From contig CAZAPU010000040.1 in the NCBI GenBank assembly GCA_964487215.1, forward strand, positions 1-7,783: 7,783 nucleotides of DNA, written 5' to 3'. Source of the DNA: CAG-611 sp964487215 (lineage in GTDB: Bacteria > Bacillota_I > Bacilli_A > RF39 > UBA660). The notes under the pieces are model-generated. The model was not told the DNA's origin and did no database searches. It saw only the letters and a program-made list of their open reading frames with translations. Shown in pieces: positions 1 through 6,673 of the stretch; the stretch's first letter is position 1; every line of letters starts with the position of its first letter. Position numbers and translations under genes: made by a program.

Positions 1-1
1 A

Positions 2-1336
2 ACAGGAATGGTACCAGTAAGATATGATGGAACAAACTGGGTAATAGCAGATAAAACAAATTATAATCCTACAAATCAATGGTATAGTTATGCAACAAGT
101 GGAGAAACCAAAGGAATGTGGGCTAATGCAGTATTAGTAAAAGAAACAGGAACAGTACATAATAGAGATTACTATACCAATCAAGCAAATGTAGGACAAA
201 CAGTATCGATGGATGATATATTACAGATGTATGTATGGATACCAAGATTTACAATAAATACAGGAGGATTATCAATGCAAGCTTATCTTGAAAGCATAAG
301 AGGAGCGGGTACGAGTTGCTATGTTACTGGATATTCTACTACATGTTATGATAATCCAGGAGCATTTAACATATCATTTGTGGATAAAAATACCCAAGCT
401 CACGATGCCTTTACCTTTGGAGAAGAAAATTTATCAGGAATATGGGTAGGAAAGTTTGAAACAGGTCACAGTACCCTTACAACAGTTATACCAACATATA
501 GTAATGGTACATATCTATCAACATTAGAATGTAGTACTGAAACATGTGAAAATGCTAATGGAATAATAATAAAACCTAATGTAAAATCATTAAGATTTAA
601 TAATGCAAGTAACTTCTTTTATGCAGGAAGAAGTCTAGAACAAACAAATAATTCATTTGGGTTAGATGGAAATGAAATAGATACCCATATGATGAAAAAT
701 AATGAATGGGGAGCAGTTGCCTATTTAAGTCAAAGTACATATGGAAGATGTACATCATCTACTGCTTGTCCAAAAATAGGAATAAATAATAATAATAGTT
801 ATATAACAGGAAATGGAGCACCAGCAGGTAGCCACTCTAGCCCTTCTAATGCTGCATATGTAGAACCCGAAACATATGAAACAGCATTAGGACAAGGAGC
901 ATCAACAACAGGAACAATCTATGGAATATATGATATAAGTGGTGGTGCATATGAGCATGTTATGGGAATATATTGGAATGGAACAAGATATTGGTCTGGA
1001 TATGATTCTACAAAAAATTCAGGATTTAAAGGATGTTTAGGAAGCAGCTGTTCAAGTACATATAGTGGAATAGAATTTTTTGAAAATTCAAACAATTCAA
1101 AATACTATAATTTATATACAACAACAGATGATTATACCACAGCAAATTTACAACATGCATTAATAGAAACATCAGGATGGTATAATGATAGTGCTGTCTT
1201 CGTTAATGGCAATGCCCCATGGATTGATCGTGGAAGCAGTTATGACAATTATTCCAATGCAGGTTTGTTCTACTTTCACTACGGCTATGGCCTCGGCGAC
1301 GGCACCTACAGCACTCGTATTTCATTAGTCAAATAA
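2..1336 (+). CDS. Secreted FGE/C-type-lectin-fold protein, 3' part (candidate DGR target)
   Basis: The gene is open at the left edge; the reading frame runs from the first complete codon (Thr) for about 444 residues to TAA, and the ATG at 8 is internal. The conserved core resembles the formylglycine-generating-enzyme/sulfatase-modifying branch of the C-type-lectin fold: GIWVGKFE (nt ~434-457), HMMKNNEWGAVAYL (~686-727), IYGIYDISGGAYEHVMG (~917-967), and a C-terminal RGSSYD plus STRISLV pattern like the family's RGGS...GFR ending. No catalytic role is claimed; such domains often serve as binding scaffolds. It has eight cysteines in four close pairs, which suggests extracytoplasmic disulfides. 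The missing N-terminus is probably like that of the paralogue at the right edge, which ends where this one starts (TGMxPVxYD). The last ~140 bases differ sharply in composition and are described separately. Family assignment is fairly sure; ligand and function are unknown. Confidence 0.8.
   Translation, partial: TGMVPVRYDGTNWVIADKTNYNPTNQWYSYATSGETKGMWANAVLVKETGTVHNRDYYTNQANVGQTVSMDDILQMYVWIPRFTINTGGLSMQAYLESIRGAGTSCYVTGYSTTCYDNPGAFNISFVDKNTQAHDAFTFGEENLSGIWVGKFETGHSTLTTVIPTYSNGTYLSTLECSTETCENANGIIIKPNVKSLRFNNASNFFYAGRSLEQTNNSFGLDGNEIDTHMMKNNEWGAVAYLSQSTYGRCTSSTACPKIGINNNNSYITGNGAPAGSHSSPSNAAYVEPETYETALGQGASTTGTIYGIYDISGGAYEHVMGIYWNGTRYWSGYDSTKNSGFKGCLGSSCSSTYSGIEFFENSNNSKYYNLYTTTDDYTTANLQHALIETSGWYNDSAVFVNGNAPWIDRGSSYDNYSNAGLFYFHYGYGLGDGTYSTRISLVK
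1193..1333 (+). other. Candidate DGR variable region (VR) at the 3' end of the lectin-fold gene
   Basis: Composition changes abruptly here. By hand count, bases 1261-1320 have 32/60 G+C and 11 A, whereas 1081-1140 in the same gene have 13/60 G+C and 30 A. From 1268 to 1321 eighteen codons in a row end in C or T (thirteen in C), encoding F,Y,F,H,Y,G,Y,G,L,G,D,G,T,Y,S,T,R,I, while the rest of the gene prefers codons ending in A or T. This is what adenine-specific mutagenesis of AAC/AAT codons in a template repeat would give (NNC/NNT codons), and it lies in the C-terminal ligand-binding part of a C-type-lectin-like fold, where known DGR target proteins vary. The left boundary is approximate. No template repeat or reverse transcriptase is visible in the window. 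A horizontally acquired or recombined cassette is the main alternative. Confidence 0.6.
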
Positions 1337-1347
1337 AACTTATCAAT

Positions 1348-1376
1348 AGGTATGTTATTATTAACATACTTTTTAT
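1348..1376 (+). terminator. Intrinsic terminator after the lectin-fold gene
   Basis: An inverted repeat with arms GTATGTTA (1350-1357) and TAACATAC (1362-1369) closes a TTAT loop. It can be extended by a G-U and an A-T pair and is followed directly by a T-rich run. It sits 11 bases after the stop codon. A rho-independent terminator is the simplest reading. A hairpin with a 4-base loop just downstream of a variable region is also seen in DGR target loci, so a second role is possible. Confidence 0.75.
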
Positions 1377-1391
1377 TTGATTAAAAAATTG

Positions 1392-1420
1392 TTGCTCAAA
1401 ATAATAATTTATTATATAAT
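1392..1420 (+). promoter_or_regulatory. Sigma-A-type promoter of tig
   Basis: A -35 box TTGCTC (1392-1397) is separated by 17 bases from a perfect -10 box TATAAT (1415-1420). The start codon of tig lies 25 bases beyond the -10 box, leaving a short leader with the ribosome binding site AAGGAG (1432-1437). Confidence 0.75.
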
Positions 1421-1444
1421 ATTGTAAGTTGAAGGAGAGAGATT

Positions 1445-2704
1445 ATGGAAAAGAAAAAAAATGTATTTGAAGTAGAAATTAAAATAGAAAAAGAAGATTT
1501 TGAAAAAGGTATTGAAAAAGCATTTAATAAAAAAGTTAATGATATAAAATTAGATGGCTTTAGAAAAGGAAAAGTCCCATTTGATGTATATGTAAAGAAA
1601 TTTGGTAAAGAATCTTTATATATGGATGCAGTAGATGTTTTATTACCACAAGCATTTGAAAAAGTATTAAAAGACGGTGGTTATGAACCAATTATTGAAC
1701 CAAAAGTAGATTTAAAAGAATTAACTGAAAATGGATGTACATTTTTATTTACAATTACTACCAAACCTGAAGTAAATATTAAAAAATATAAAGGATTAAA
1801 AGTAAAAAAAGAAGAAATTAAAGTTACAAAAGAAGAAATACAAGTAGAACTAGATAATATGTTAAAAAAATATAGTGAATTAGTAGTAAAAGATTTTGGT
1901 GAAGTAGAAGAAGGAAATATTGCTATTATTGATTTTGAAGGTTTTAAAGATGGAGTACCATTTGATGGTGGTAAAGCAGAAAATTATTCACTAGAAATCG
2001 GAAGTAATACTTTTATACCTGGATTTGAAGAACAAGTTATTGGTATGAAAAAAGATGAAGAGAAAGATATAAATGTTGTTTTCCCTGAATCATATCCAGC
2101 AGAAGATTTAAAAGGAAAACCAGTTGTTTTTAAAGTAAAAGTAAATGAAATAAAAGAAAAAATAACTAGAAAATTAGATAAGGAATTTTTTGAAGATTTA
2201 GCTATGCCTGATGTAGATTCAAAAGAAAAATTAGAGGAAGAAATTAAATCATCACTTGAATCATCAAAAGAAATGGAAATTGAAAACAAATTTGTTGATG
2301 ATATTTTAAAAGAAATAGGAAAAAATACTGAAATTGATATTCCAGAAGAATTAATAGAAAATGAATTAAATTACATGTTAAAAAGATTTGAAGATCAATT
2401 GATGATGCAAGGTATATCTTTAGATGTTTATTTAGAAATGACTAAAACAAAGAAAGAAGATATTAAAGAACAAATGAAAGAAGAAGCAACAAATCATGTA
2501 AAATACAGATTTATTCTTGAAGAAATAGAAAAGAAAGAGAACATTAATGTAACAGAAGAAGAACTAAAAGAAGAAGCGAAAAAGATGGCAATAACTTATA
2601 ATATGCCAGAAGAGGAATTACTAAAAGCTGCTGGTGGTTTAGAATCAATAAAATATGAAATATTAATGAATAAAGTTGTTGATTTTTTAAAGAATAATAA
2701 TTAA
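1445..2704 (+). CDS. tig: Trigger factor (ribosome-associated chaperone / peptidyl-prolyl isomerase)
   Basis: Trigger factor binds the ribosome near the exit tunnel and shields nascent chains. At 419 residues it is close to the usual ~430. The N-terminal ribosome-binding domain carries the signature GFRKGKVP (residues 38-45), about five residues earlier than in E. coli, so the N-terminus is slightly short. An FKBP-type PPIase domain follows (~155-237; IDFEGFKDGVPFDGG, then IPGFEEQVIGM), and then the helical, Lys/Glu-rich C-terminal chaperone arms (~240-419). The start is set by AAGGAG seven bases upstream of the ATG. The gene has its own promoter and terminator and is not beside clpP/clpX, its neighbours in many bacteria. 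Identification is very secure. Confidence 0.97.
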   Translation: MEKKKNVFEVEIKIEKEDFEKGIEKAFNKKVNDIKLDGFRKGKVPFDVYVKKFGKESLYMDAVDVLLPQAFEKVLKDGGYEPIIEPKVDLKELTENGCTFLFTITTKPEVNIKKYKGLKVKKEEIKVTKEEIQVELDNMLKKYSELVVKDFGEVEEGNIAIIDFEGFKDGVPFDGGKAENYSLEIGSNTFIPGFEEQVIGMKKDEEKDINVVFPESYPAEDLKGKPVVFKVKVNEIKEKITRKLDKEFFEDLAMPDVDSKEKLEEEIKSSLESSKEMEIENKFVDDILKEIGKNTEIDIPEELIENELNYMLKRFEDQLMMQGISLDVYLEMTKTKKEDIKEQMKEEATNHVKYRFILEEIEKKENINVTEEELKEEAKKMAITYNMPEEELLKAAGGLESIKYEILMNKVVDFLKNNN

Positions 2705-2726
2705 AGCATAAATATGCTTTTTTTAT
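2703..2726 (+). terminator. Intrinsic terminator of tig
   Basis: The arms AAAGCAT (2703-2709) and ATGCTTT (2714-2720) close an AAAT loop and run into a T tract ending near 2724. The left arm overlaps the tig stop codon. Confidence 0.8.
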
Positions 2727-2754
2727 TGAAAAAAAACTATTATAAATATATAAT
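2726..2754 (+). promoter_or_regulatory. Sigma-A-type promoter of the BIG2-NlpC/P60 gene
   Basis: TTGAAA (2726-2731), a 17-base spacer and a perfect TATAAT (2749-2754) lie immediately after the tig terminator. The ribosome binding site AAGGGA (2766-2771) and the ATG at 2779 follow. Confidence 0.75.
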
Positions 2755-2778
2755 AAAAGTATAATAAGGGAAGTTAAT

Positions 2779-4248
2779 ATGGAAAACAATAATAGCAAAA
2801 TTAATAGAATTGATAAAGAACTATTAGATATTGAAAACTATTTAAAAGCAGTAAAAAAAGAAAATAAACTACCAAAAAATAAAAAAATAAATAAAAAAAT
2901 AGTTATTATAATTCTAATACTTGTTTTTGTGTCTATTTTTTTAGTTACTATTTTTTTTAAAGATAACATAATAAATGAATTTATTGAAGCTGAAATAAAA
3001 TCTATAACTTTAGAAAGTTATGATAAGAAAAACAAAAAAATATTAATTACCATAGATATTAATAGTAATATAAAATATAAAAAAATATCTTGTTATTTTA
3101 TAGATACTAAAACTAATAATAAAAAATATGTTTTAGTAGAAAATAATAAATGTGTTACTGAATTAGATTTAAACGATTATACTATTTCGTTACTTAGTGA
3201 TGAAGAAACTCTTACAAAGGAAATTTTATTATCAGAAAAAATAAATAATATATTAGAACTTAAAACAAATGATGATAAAGTATATTTAGCAATTGGAAAT
3301 TCATATAAAATTCCTGTAATAATAGAATCAATTGGTAAACCATCTTCTCTTACTTGGAGTTCTTCTGATTCATCAATAGCAACCGTTGATAATAATGGTA
3401 CTGTTATTGGAAATAAAGATGGTGTAGTTACTATTACTGCTAAAGATAAATATAATAATGAAATAAAAGTAACGGTAGTAGTTACAAGTTTGATAAATAG
3501 ACCTCATATAAATAATAATAAAAGCTTTTTGCCTTGCAAAATTTATAATTCTGATCAAGCTAGATTATTAGATGAAATATTATTTGATAGAGTAGCAGAT
3601 GCTGGAAAAGGAACAAGAGCAGGAGTTGTAGCTGCAGCTAGATTTTTATCATTAGAGTTTCCATATCGAATTCAATATTTTTTGGAAAATGGTAGACTTA
3701 ATCCAGAAAATGATAGACCTTATGCTGATGGTGAAGGAAGATTTTATCATGAAGGATTATATTTAAGTACTGATAAATACTCGATAATAGAAAAGTCTGT
3801 AGCAGGACCTGCAATATGGGGATGTAAAATTCGTGAGTATAGTTATGAAGATAATAGGTATACATCTAATGGTTTAGATTGTAGTGGTTTTGTAACTTGG
3901 AGTTTAAAAAATGGTGGTTATGATTTTGGCGATTTAGGATCAATTGGTTGGACAGGAAATAATAGTTCATCAATAACATGGTTTGGTGATTTACAATATA
4001 TAACTATGGATTTATTAAAATCTGGCAAAGTTAAAGCTGGAGATTTAGCTTCAGTTCCAGGTCATGTTGCAATAGTTGTAGGAATTGATGATAATCATGT
4101 TTATATTGCAGAAGAATTATATCACAATGTTGGATTAACAGTTGTAACATTTACTTATGAAGAACTTGTAAATACTGATTTATTTACTCATTTAGTTTTA
4201 ATGGACAAAGCTTATATTAATGATGGTAATTATGCAAATATGTGGTAA
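2779..4248 (+). CDS. Membrane-anchored BIG2 / NlpC-P60-like cell-wall peptidase
   Basis: A protein of 489 residues, probably fixed to the outer face of the membrane and acting on peptidoglycan. A charged cytoplasmic tail (1-40) precedes one hydrophobic helix (~41-60). A beta-rich stretch (~71-155) holds C105 and C125. A BIG2-type Ig-like domain follows (~160-236) with the typical pattern LTWSSSDSSIATVDNNGTV, then G..TITA. The C-terminal domain (~255-489) looks like NlpC/P60: LDCSGFV places the nucleophile at C368, PGHVAIVVG places the histidine at H429, and E445/E446 is a possible third residue. There is no cleavable signal-peptide pattern. NlpC/P60 enzymes are usually endopeptidases cutting D-Glu-diaminopimelate-type bonds or amidases; which bond is cut here cannot be told. 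It is monocistronic. The domain call is good and the substrate is inferred. Confidence 0.85.
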   Translation: MENNNSKINRIDKELLDIENYLKAVKKENKLPKNKKINKKIVIIILILVFVSIFLVTIFFKDNIINEFIEAEIKSITLESYDKKNKKILITIDINSNIKYKKISCYFIDTKTNNKKYVLVENNKCVTELDLNDYTISLLSDEETLTKEILLSEKINNILELKTNDDKVYLAIGNSYKIPVIIESIGKPSSLTWSSSDSSIATVDNNGTVIGNKDGVVTITAKDKYNNEIKVTVVVTSLINRPHINNNKSFLPCKIYNSDQARLLDEILFDRVADAGKGTRAGVVAAARFLSLEFPYRIQYFLENGRLNPENDRPYADGEGRFYHEGLYLSTDKYSIIEKSVAGPAIWGCKIREYSYEDNRYTSNGLDCSGFVTWSLKNGGYDFGDLGSIGWTGNNSSSITWFGDLQYITMDLLKSGKVKAGDLASVPGHVAIVVGIDDNHVYIAEELYHNVGLTVVTFTYEELVNTDLFTHLVLMDKAYINDGNYANMW

Positions 4249-4276
4249 AAAATGATGACATTTGTCATTATTTTTG
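4249..4276 (+). terminator. Intrinsic terminator of the NlpC/P60 gene
   Basis: The arms AATGATGAC (4251-4259) and GTCATTATT (4264-4272) close an ATTT loop with one G-U pair. Flanking A and T runs can lengthen the stem, and a T-rich tail follows. It begins right after the stop codon. Confidence 0.7.
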
Positions 4277-4301
4277 TTATCCTTAAAATATGAGGAAAGA
4301 T

Positions 4302-4565
4302 ATGAACAAAGAAAACAATTCTATAGCAACTACTTTTAAGGTTTTAGGTTGGATATCTGTTATAATATTTTTTATAGTAGGAATTCCTTATTCTATTAAT
4401 GCTGAAGACTTAATAGAAGCAAGTGGTACTGCTGCATTATTTACAATGTGGGGAATTGGATTAGGAACATTACTTTCATGTCTTGCATTTGCTGAACTAA
4501 TTCAAATTTTACATGATATTAGAAAAAAACTTTATTTTCCAACAAATAGAAAAAAAGATAGTTAA
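4302..4565 (+). CDS. Small two-helix membrane protein, unknown function
   Basis: I do not recognise a named family. The product is 87 residues with two hydrophobic helices (~13-31 and ~42-66), a short acidic loop between them (AEDLIEAS) and a basic C-terminal tail (RKKLYFPTNRKKDS), so both ends are probably cytoplasmic. I chose the ATG at 4302 rather than the in-frame ATG at 4290. The purine-rich AGGAAAG at 4293-4299 is correctly spaced as a ribosome binding site for 4302, whereas nothing comparable precedes 4290. It follows the peptidase gene by about 50 bases and may rely on read-through past that terminator. It is convergent with the slipin gene, and its stop lies inside the shared palindrome. 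Confidence 0.7.
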   Translation: MNKENNSIATTFKVLGWISVIIFFIVGIPYSINAEDLIEASGTAALFTMWGIGLGTLLSCLAFAELIQILHDIRKKLYFPTNRKKDS

Positions 4566-4583
4566 TTAATTAACTATCTTTTT
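4552..4583. terminator. Bidirectional terminator, perfect 32-bp palindrome
   Basis: Bases 4552-4567 are exactly the reverse complement of 4568-4583. The palindrome is bounded by an A run on the left and a T run on the right, so it forms an intrinsic terminator on either strand. It separates the convergent small membrane-protein gene (whose TAA at 4563-4565 is inside it) from the slipin gene, which ends at 4591. Confidence 0.85.
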
Positions 4584-4590
4584 AATTTAA

Positions 4591-5340
4591 TTATTTTTTA
4601 TTTTTATCTGCAATAGATTCAAATGCTCTTAATATTTCAATAGGAATTGCAAATATTACAGTATTTGATTGATCTGATGACAAATCATTTAATGTAGATA
4701 ATGTTCTTAAATGAAGTGCACCTGGAGTTTTATTCATTGTTTCAGCAGCTTTTGCCAAATTATTAGAAGCTTCAACTTCACCAGCAGCTTTAGTAATAAC
4801 AGCAGCTTTTTCTCTTTCGGCTTCAGCAACTTTAGCAATAACTCTTTTCATTTCTTCAGGAAGTGCAACATCCTTTAATTCAACATTTTCAACTTTAATT
4901 CCCCAAGGATCAGTTGCTTCGTCAATTATTTCACAAATTTTATTAGAAATAGTTTCTCTTTCTGTTAAAAGTTCATCTAAAGTAACAGAACCAACAATAT
5001 TTCTCATAGTAGTTTGAGCTAATTGACTAACTGCATAATAAAAGTTTTCTACTGCAATAATTGCTTTTGATGCTTCAAATATTTTGTAGTATATTACAGC
5101 ATTAATTCTTATAGACACATTATCTTTTGTAATTGCATCTTGTTCTGGAACATCTACAGCTTTAGTTCTAATATCAACTTTTCTGTAAGTTTGAAATATT
5201 GGTATAACTAATCTCCAACCTGGTTCCATAATACTTGTAAACTTTCCTTTAGTAAATTTGATTCCTCTCTCATATTCGTTAATTTGTCTAATTGAACATA
5301 AAAGAATAAAAATAATTATACTAATTATTACATATATCAT
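4591..5340 (-). CDS. Slipin / stomatin-like SPFH (band 7) membrane protein
   Basis: A membrane scaffold protein of 249 residues, the normal length for bacterial slipins. One N-terminal hydrophobic hairpin or helix (~1-17) is followed by the SPFH/PHB domain (~18-175): NEYERGIKFTKGKF, a proline in EPGWRLVIP (P40), VDVPEQDAITKDNVSIRI, and DPWGIKVENVELKDVALPEEM. A charged Ala/Glu/Lys helix (~160-200) probably oligomerises, and a hydrophobic C-terminal segment ends in VIFAIPIEIL. In many bacteria slipins sit beside an NfeD-family partner; none is present here. The start has AAAGGAGT six bases upstream (minus strand, 5347-5354). It is divergent from thiI and convergent with the small membrane protein. 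The family is certain; the role (membrane microdomain organisation or quality control) comes from the family. Confidence 0.93.
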   Translation of the reverse strand: MIYVIISIIIFILLCSIRQINEYERGIKFTKGKFTSIMEPGWRLVIPIFQTYRKVDIRTKAVDVPEQDAITKDNVSIRINAVIYYKIFEASKAIIAVENFYYAVSQLAQTTMRNIVGSVTLDELLTERETISNKICEIIDEATDPWGIKVENVELKDVALPEEMKRVIAKVAEAEREKAAVITKAAGEVEASNNLAKAAETMNKTPGALHLRTLSTLNDLSSDQSNTVIFAIPIEILRAFESIADKNKK

Positions 5341-5363
5341 AATTGTACTCCTTTCATTTAAAA

Positions 5364-5391
5364 TTATAACATTTTTAATATAATATTACAA
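5364..5391 (-). promoter_or_regulatory. Promoter of the slipin gene
   Basis: On the minus strand, TTGTAA (5391-5386) and a perfect TATAAT (5369-5364) are 16 bases apart, just upstream of the slipin ribosome binding site. The -35 sequence is only a partial match. Confidence 0.5.
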
Positions 5392-5407
5392 TTTTAAATC
5401 AATATGT

Positions 5408-5413
5408 TATAAT
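5408..5413 (+). promoter_or_regulatory. -10 box of the thiI promoter
   Basis: A perfect TATAAT lies 19 bases before the thiI ATG. The best -35 candidate is TTACAA (5386-5391), 16 bases upstream. It is weak and is the complement of the slipin -35 box, so the two divergent promoters may share that hexamer. A GGAG ribosome binding site is at 5421-5424. Confidence 0.5.
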
Positions 5414-5432
5414 ATCAACTGGAGTTGAGTTT

Positions 5433-6614
5433 ATGAAAAATGTAATTTTAATAAAATATGGAGAATTAACTACAAAAAAGGATAATAGAAAATTATTTAT
5501 AAATCTTTTATATGAATTTTTAAATAATAAATTAAAGAAAACAAATTGTAAAATAATAAAAGAGTATTCAAGAATGTATATTGAAATAGATGATATATAT
5601 ATAAATGAAGTTCTTGAAACATTAAAAAATACTTTTGGAATTCATGGGTTTAATTTAGCATATAAAGTTAATACTAATAATGATGATATAAAACAAGAAG
5701 TATTAAAAAGATTAAAAGAACAAAAATTTAATACTTTTAAAGTTGTTACTAATCGTCGTGATAAAGATTTTTCTATAAAAAGTTTAGAATATAATAACGA
5801 AGTAGGAGAATATATTTTAAAAAATATAAAAAATATTTCTGTAGATGTACATAATCCAGATATTTATGTAAATATTGAAATAAATAAAAAAGATACATAT
5901 ATATATTTCAATGATATAAAAGGTTTAGGTGGATATCCAGTTGGAGTGCAAGGAAAAGGATTATTAATGCTTAGTGGTGGTATTGATTCACCAGTAGCAG
6001 GTTATTTAGCAATGAAAAGAGGAATAAAAATAGATGCTATTTATTTTGAAGCTATTCCACATACTAGTTTAAATGCTAGACAAAAAGTAATTGATTTAGC
6101 AACAAGTTTATTAAAATATACAACTAATATAAATCTTTATATCGTACCAATTACTGAGTTACAAGAAGCAATATACAAAAATATTGATACTACTTATATG
6201 ATAACCATATTACGAAGAATGATGTATCGTATATCTGAACAAATTGCAAGAAAGCATAAAAGTTTTGTTTTAATAAATGGAGAAAGCATTGGACAAGTAG
6301 CAAGTCAAACTTTAACAAGTATGCAAGTTATCAATGAAGTTGTAAAATTGCCTGTTATTAGACCAGTAGCATGTTTTGATAAACTAGAGATAATTGATAT
6401 AGCAAAAAAAATTAATACTTATGAAACAAGTATTTTACCATATGAAGATTGTTGCACAATATTTGTGCCAAAACATCCAGTAATTAATCCAAAATTAGAT
6501 AAATGCATTGAGTATGAAAATAAAATTGATTATGAAAATATGATCAATATTGCAGTTCAAAATACAATTTGTTTAAAACTATGCAATGATGAAAAGCAAA
6601 ATGATTTATTATAA
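5433..6614 (+). CDS. thiI: tRNA uracil 4-sulfurtransferase ThiI (short, no rhodanese domain)
   Basis: ThiI adenylates U8 of tRNA and transfers sulfur to make 4-thiouridine; in some bacteria it also supplies sulfur for the thiazole of thiamine. The protein has 393 residues: a ferredoxin-like N-terminal domain (~1-60, opening ILIKYGELTTKK), a THUMP domain (~60-165, ending GLGGYPVG), and a PP-loop ATP pyrophosphatase domain with the ATP-binding SGGIDS at 181-186 and GESIGQVASQTL at 283-294. The C-terminal PYEDCCTIFVPKHP (C340/C341) carries the cysteine matching the family's catalytic position. There is no C-terminal rhodanese domain, as is usual in Bacillota, so this is not a truncation. The usual cysteine desulfurase partner gene is not adjacent. 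The start is placed by GGAG eight bases upstream. Confidence 0.96.
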   Translation: MKNVILIKYGELTTKKDNRKLFINLLYEFLNNKLKKTNCKIIKEYSRMYIEIDDIYINEVLETLKNTFGIHGFNLAYKVNTNNDDIKQEVLKRLKEQKFNTFKVVTNRRDKDFSIKSLEYNNEVGEYILKNIKNISVDVHNPDIYVNIEINKKDTYIYFNDIKGLGGYPVGVQGKGLLMLSGGIDSPVAGYLAMKRGIKIDAIYFEAIPHTSLNARQKVIDLATSLLKYTTNINLYIVPITELQEAIYKNIDTTYMITILRRMMYRISEQIARKHKSFVLINGESIGQVASQTLTSMQVINEVVKLPVIRPVACFDKLEIIDIAKKINTYETSILPYEDCCTIFVPKHPVINPKLDKCIEYENKIDYENMINIAVQNTICLKLCNDEKQNDLL

Positions 6615-6643
6615 ATTAAGGTAGTAATTACCAATTATCAAAG

Positions 6644-6673
6644 TGTATAAAATTGTCAAAAATTCACATTCTA
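6644..6673 (+). promoter_or_regulatory. Sigma-G (forespore) type promoter of the SASP gene
   Basis: TGTATA (6644-6649) and CATTCTA (6667-6673) are 17 bases apart. This matches the known sigma-G pattern of a TGnATA-like -35 and a CATAnTA-like -10, with one deviation in the -10. The predicted transcript starts near 6680, just before the ribosome binding site AGGAGGTG (6683-6690). No sigma-A-type -10 is better placed, which fits late forespore expression. Confidence 0.65.

Noticed and set aside
1337..1444. Template repeat of the candidate variable region within the window
   Set aside because: I looked for copies of the 3' tail here and in the other intergenic stretches on both strands and saw none; no encoded protein here looks like a reverse transcriptase or Avd.
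1984..2289. Minus-strand open frame inside tig
   Set aside because: It is antisense to conserved trigger factor codons, is Ser/Phe-rich as expected from the complement of Lys/Glu codons, and has no ribosome binding site.
2544..2798. Minus-strand open frame across the tig end and terminator
   Set aside because: Low-complexity Leu-rich translation of AT-rich antisense; it crosses a terminator and a promoter of the real genes.
3373..3558. Minus-strand open frame inside the BIG2 region
   Set aside because: It is a shadow of the BIG2-NlpC/P60 gene with no independent support.
4262..4289. Possible promoter TTGTCA-16-TAAAAT before the small membrane protein
   Set aside because: It lies inside the terminator hairpin, and its predicted start (~4296) would fall within the ribosome binding site used by the ATG at 4302, so it is unlikely to drive that gene.
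4249..4301. Riboswitch or small RNA between the peptidase and the small membrane protein
   Set aside because: The only structure is the simple terminator hairpin; the space is too short for a riboswitch aptamer.
5433..6614. ThiI as a truncated gene lacking rhodanese
   Set aside because: The short form without rhodanese is normal in Bacillota, and the conserved C-terminal cysteine motif is present.
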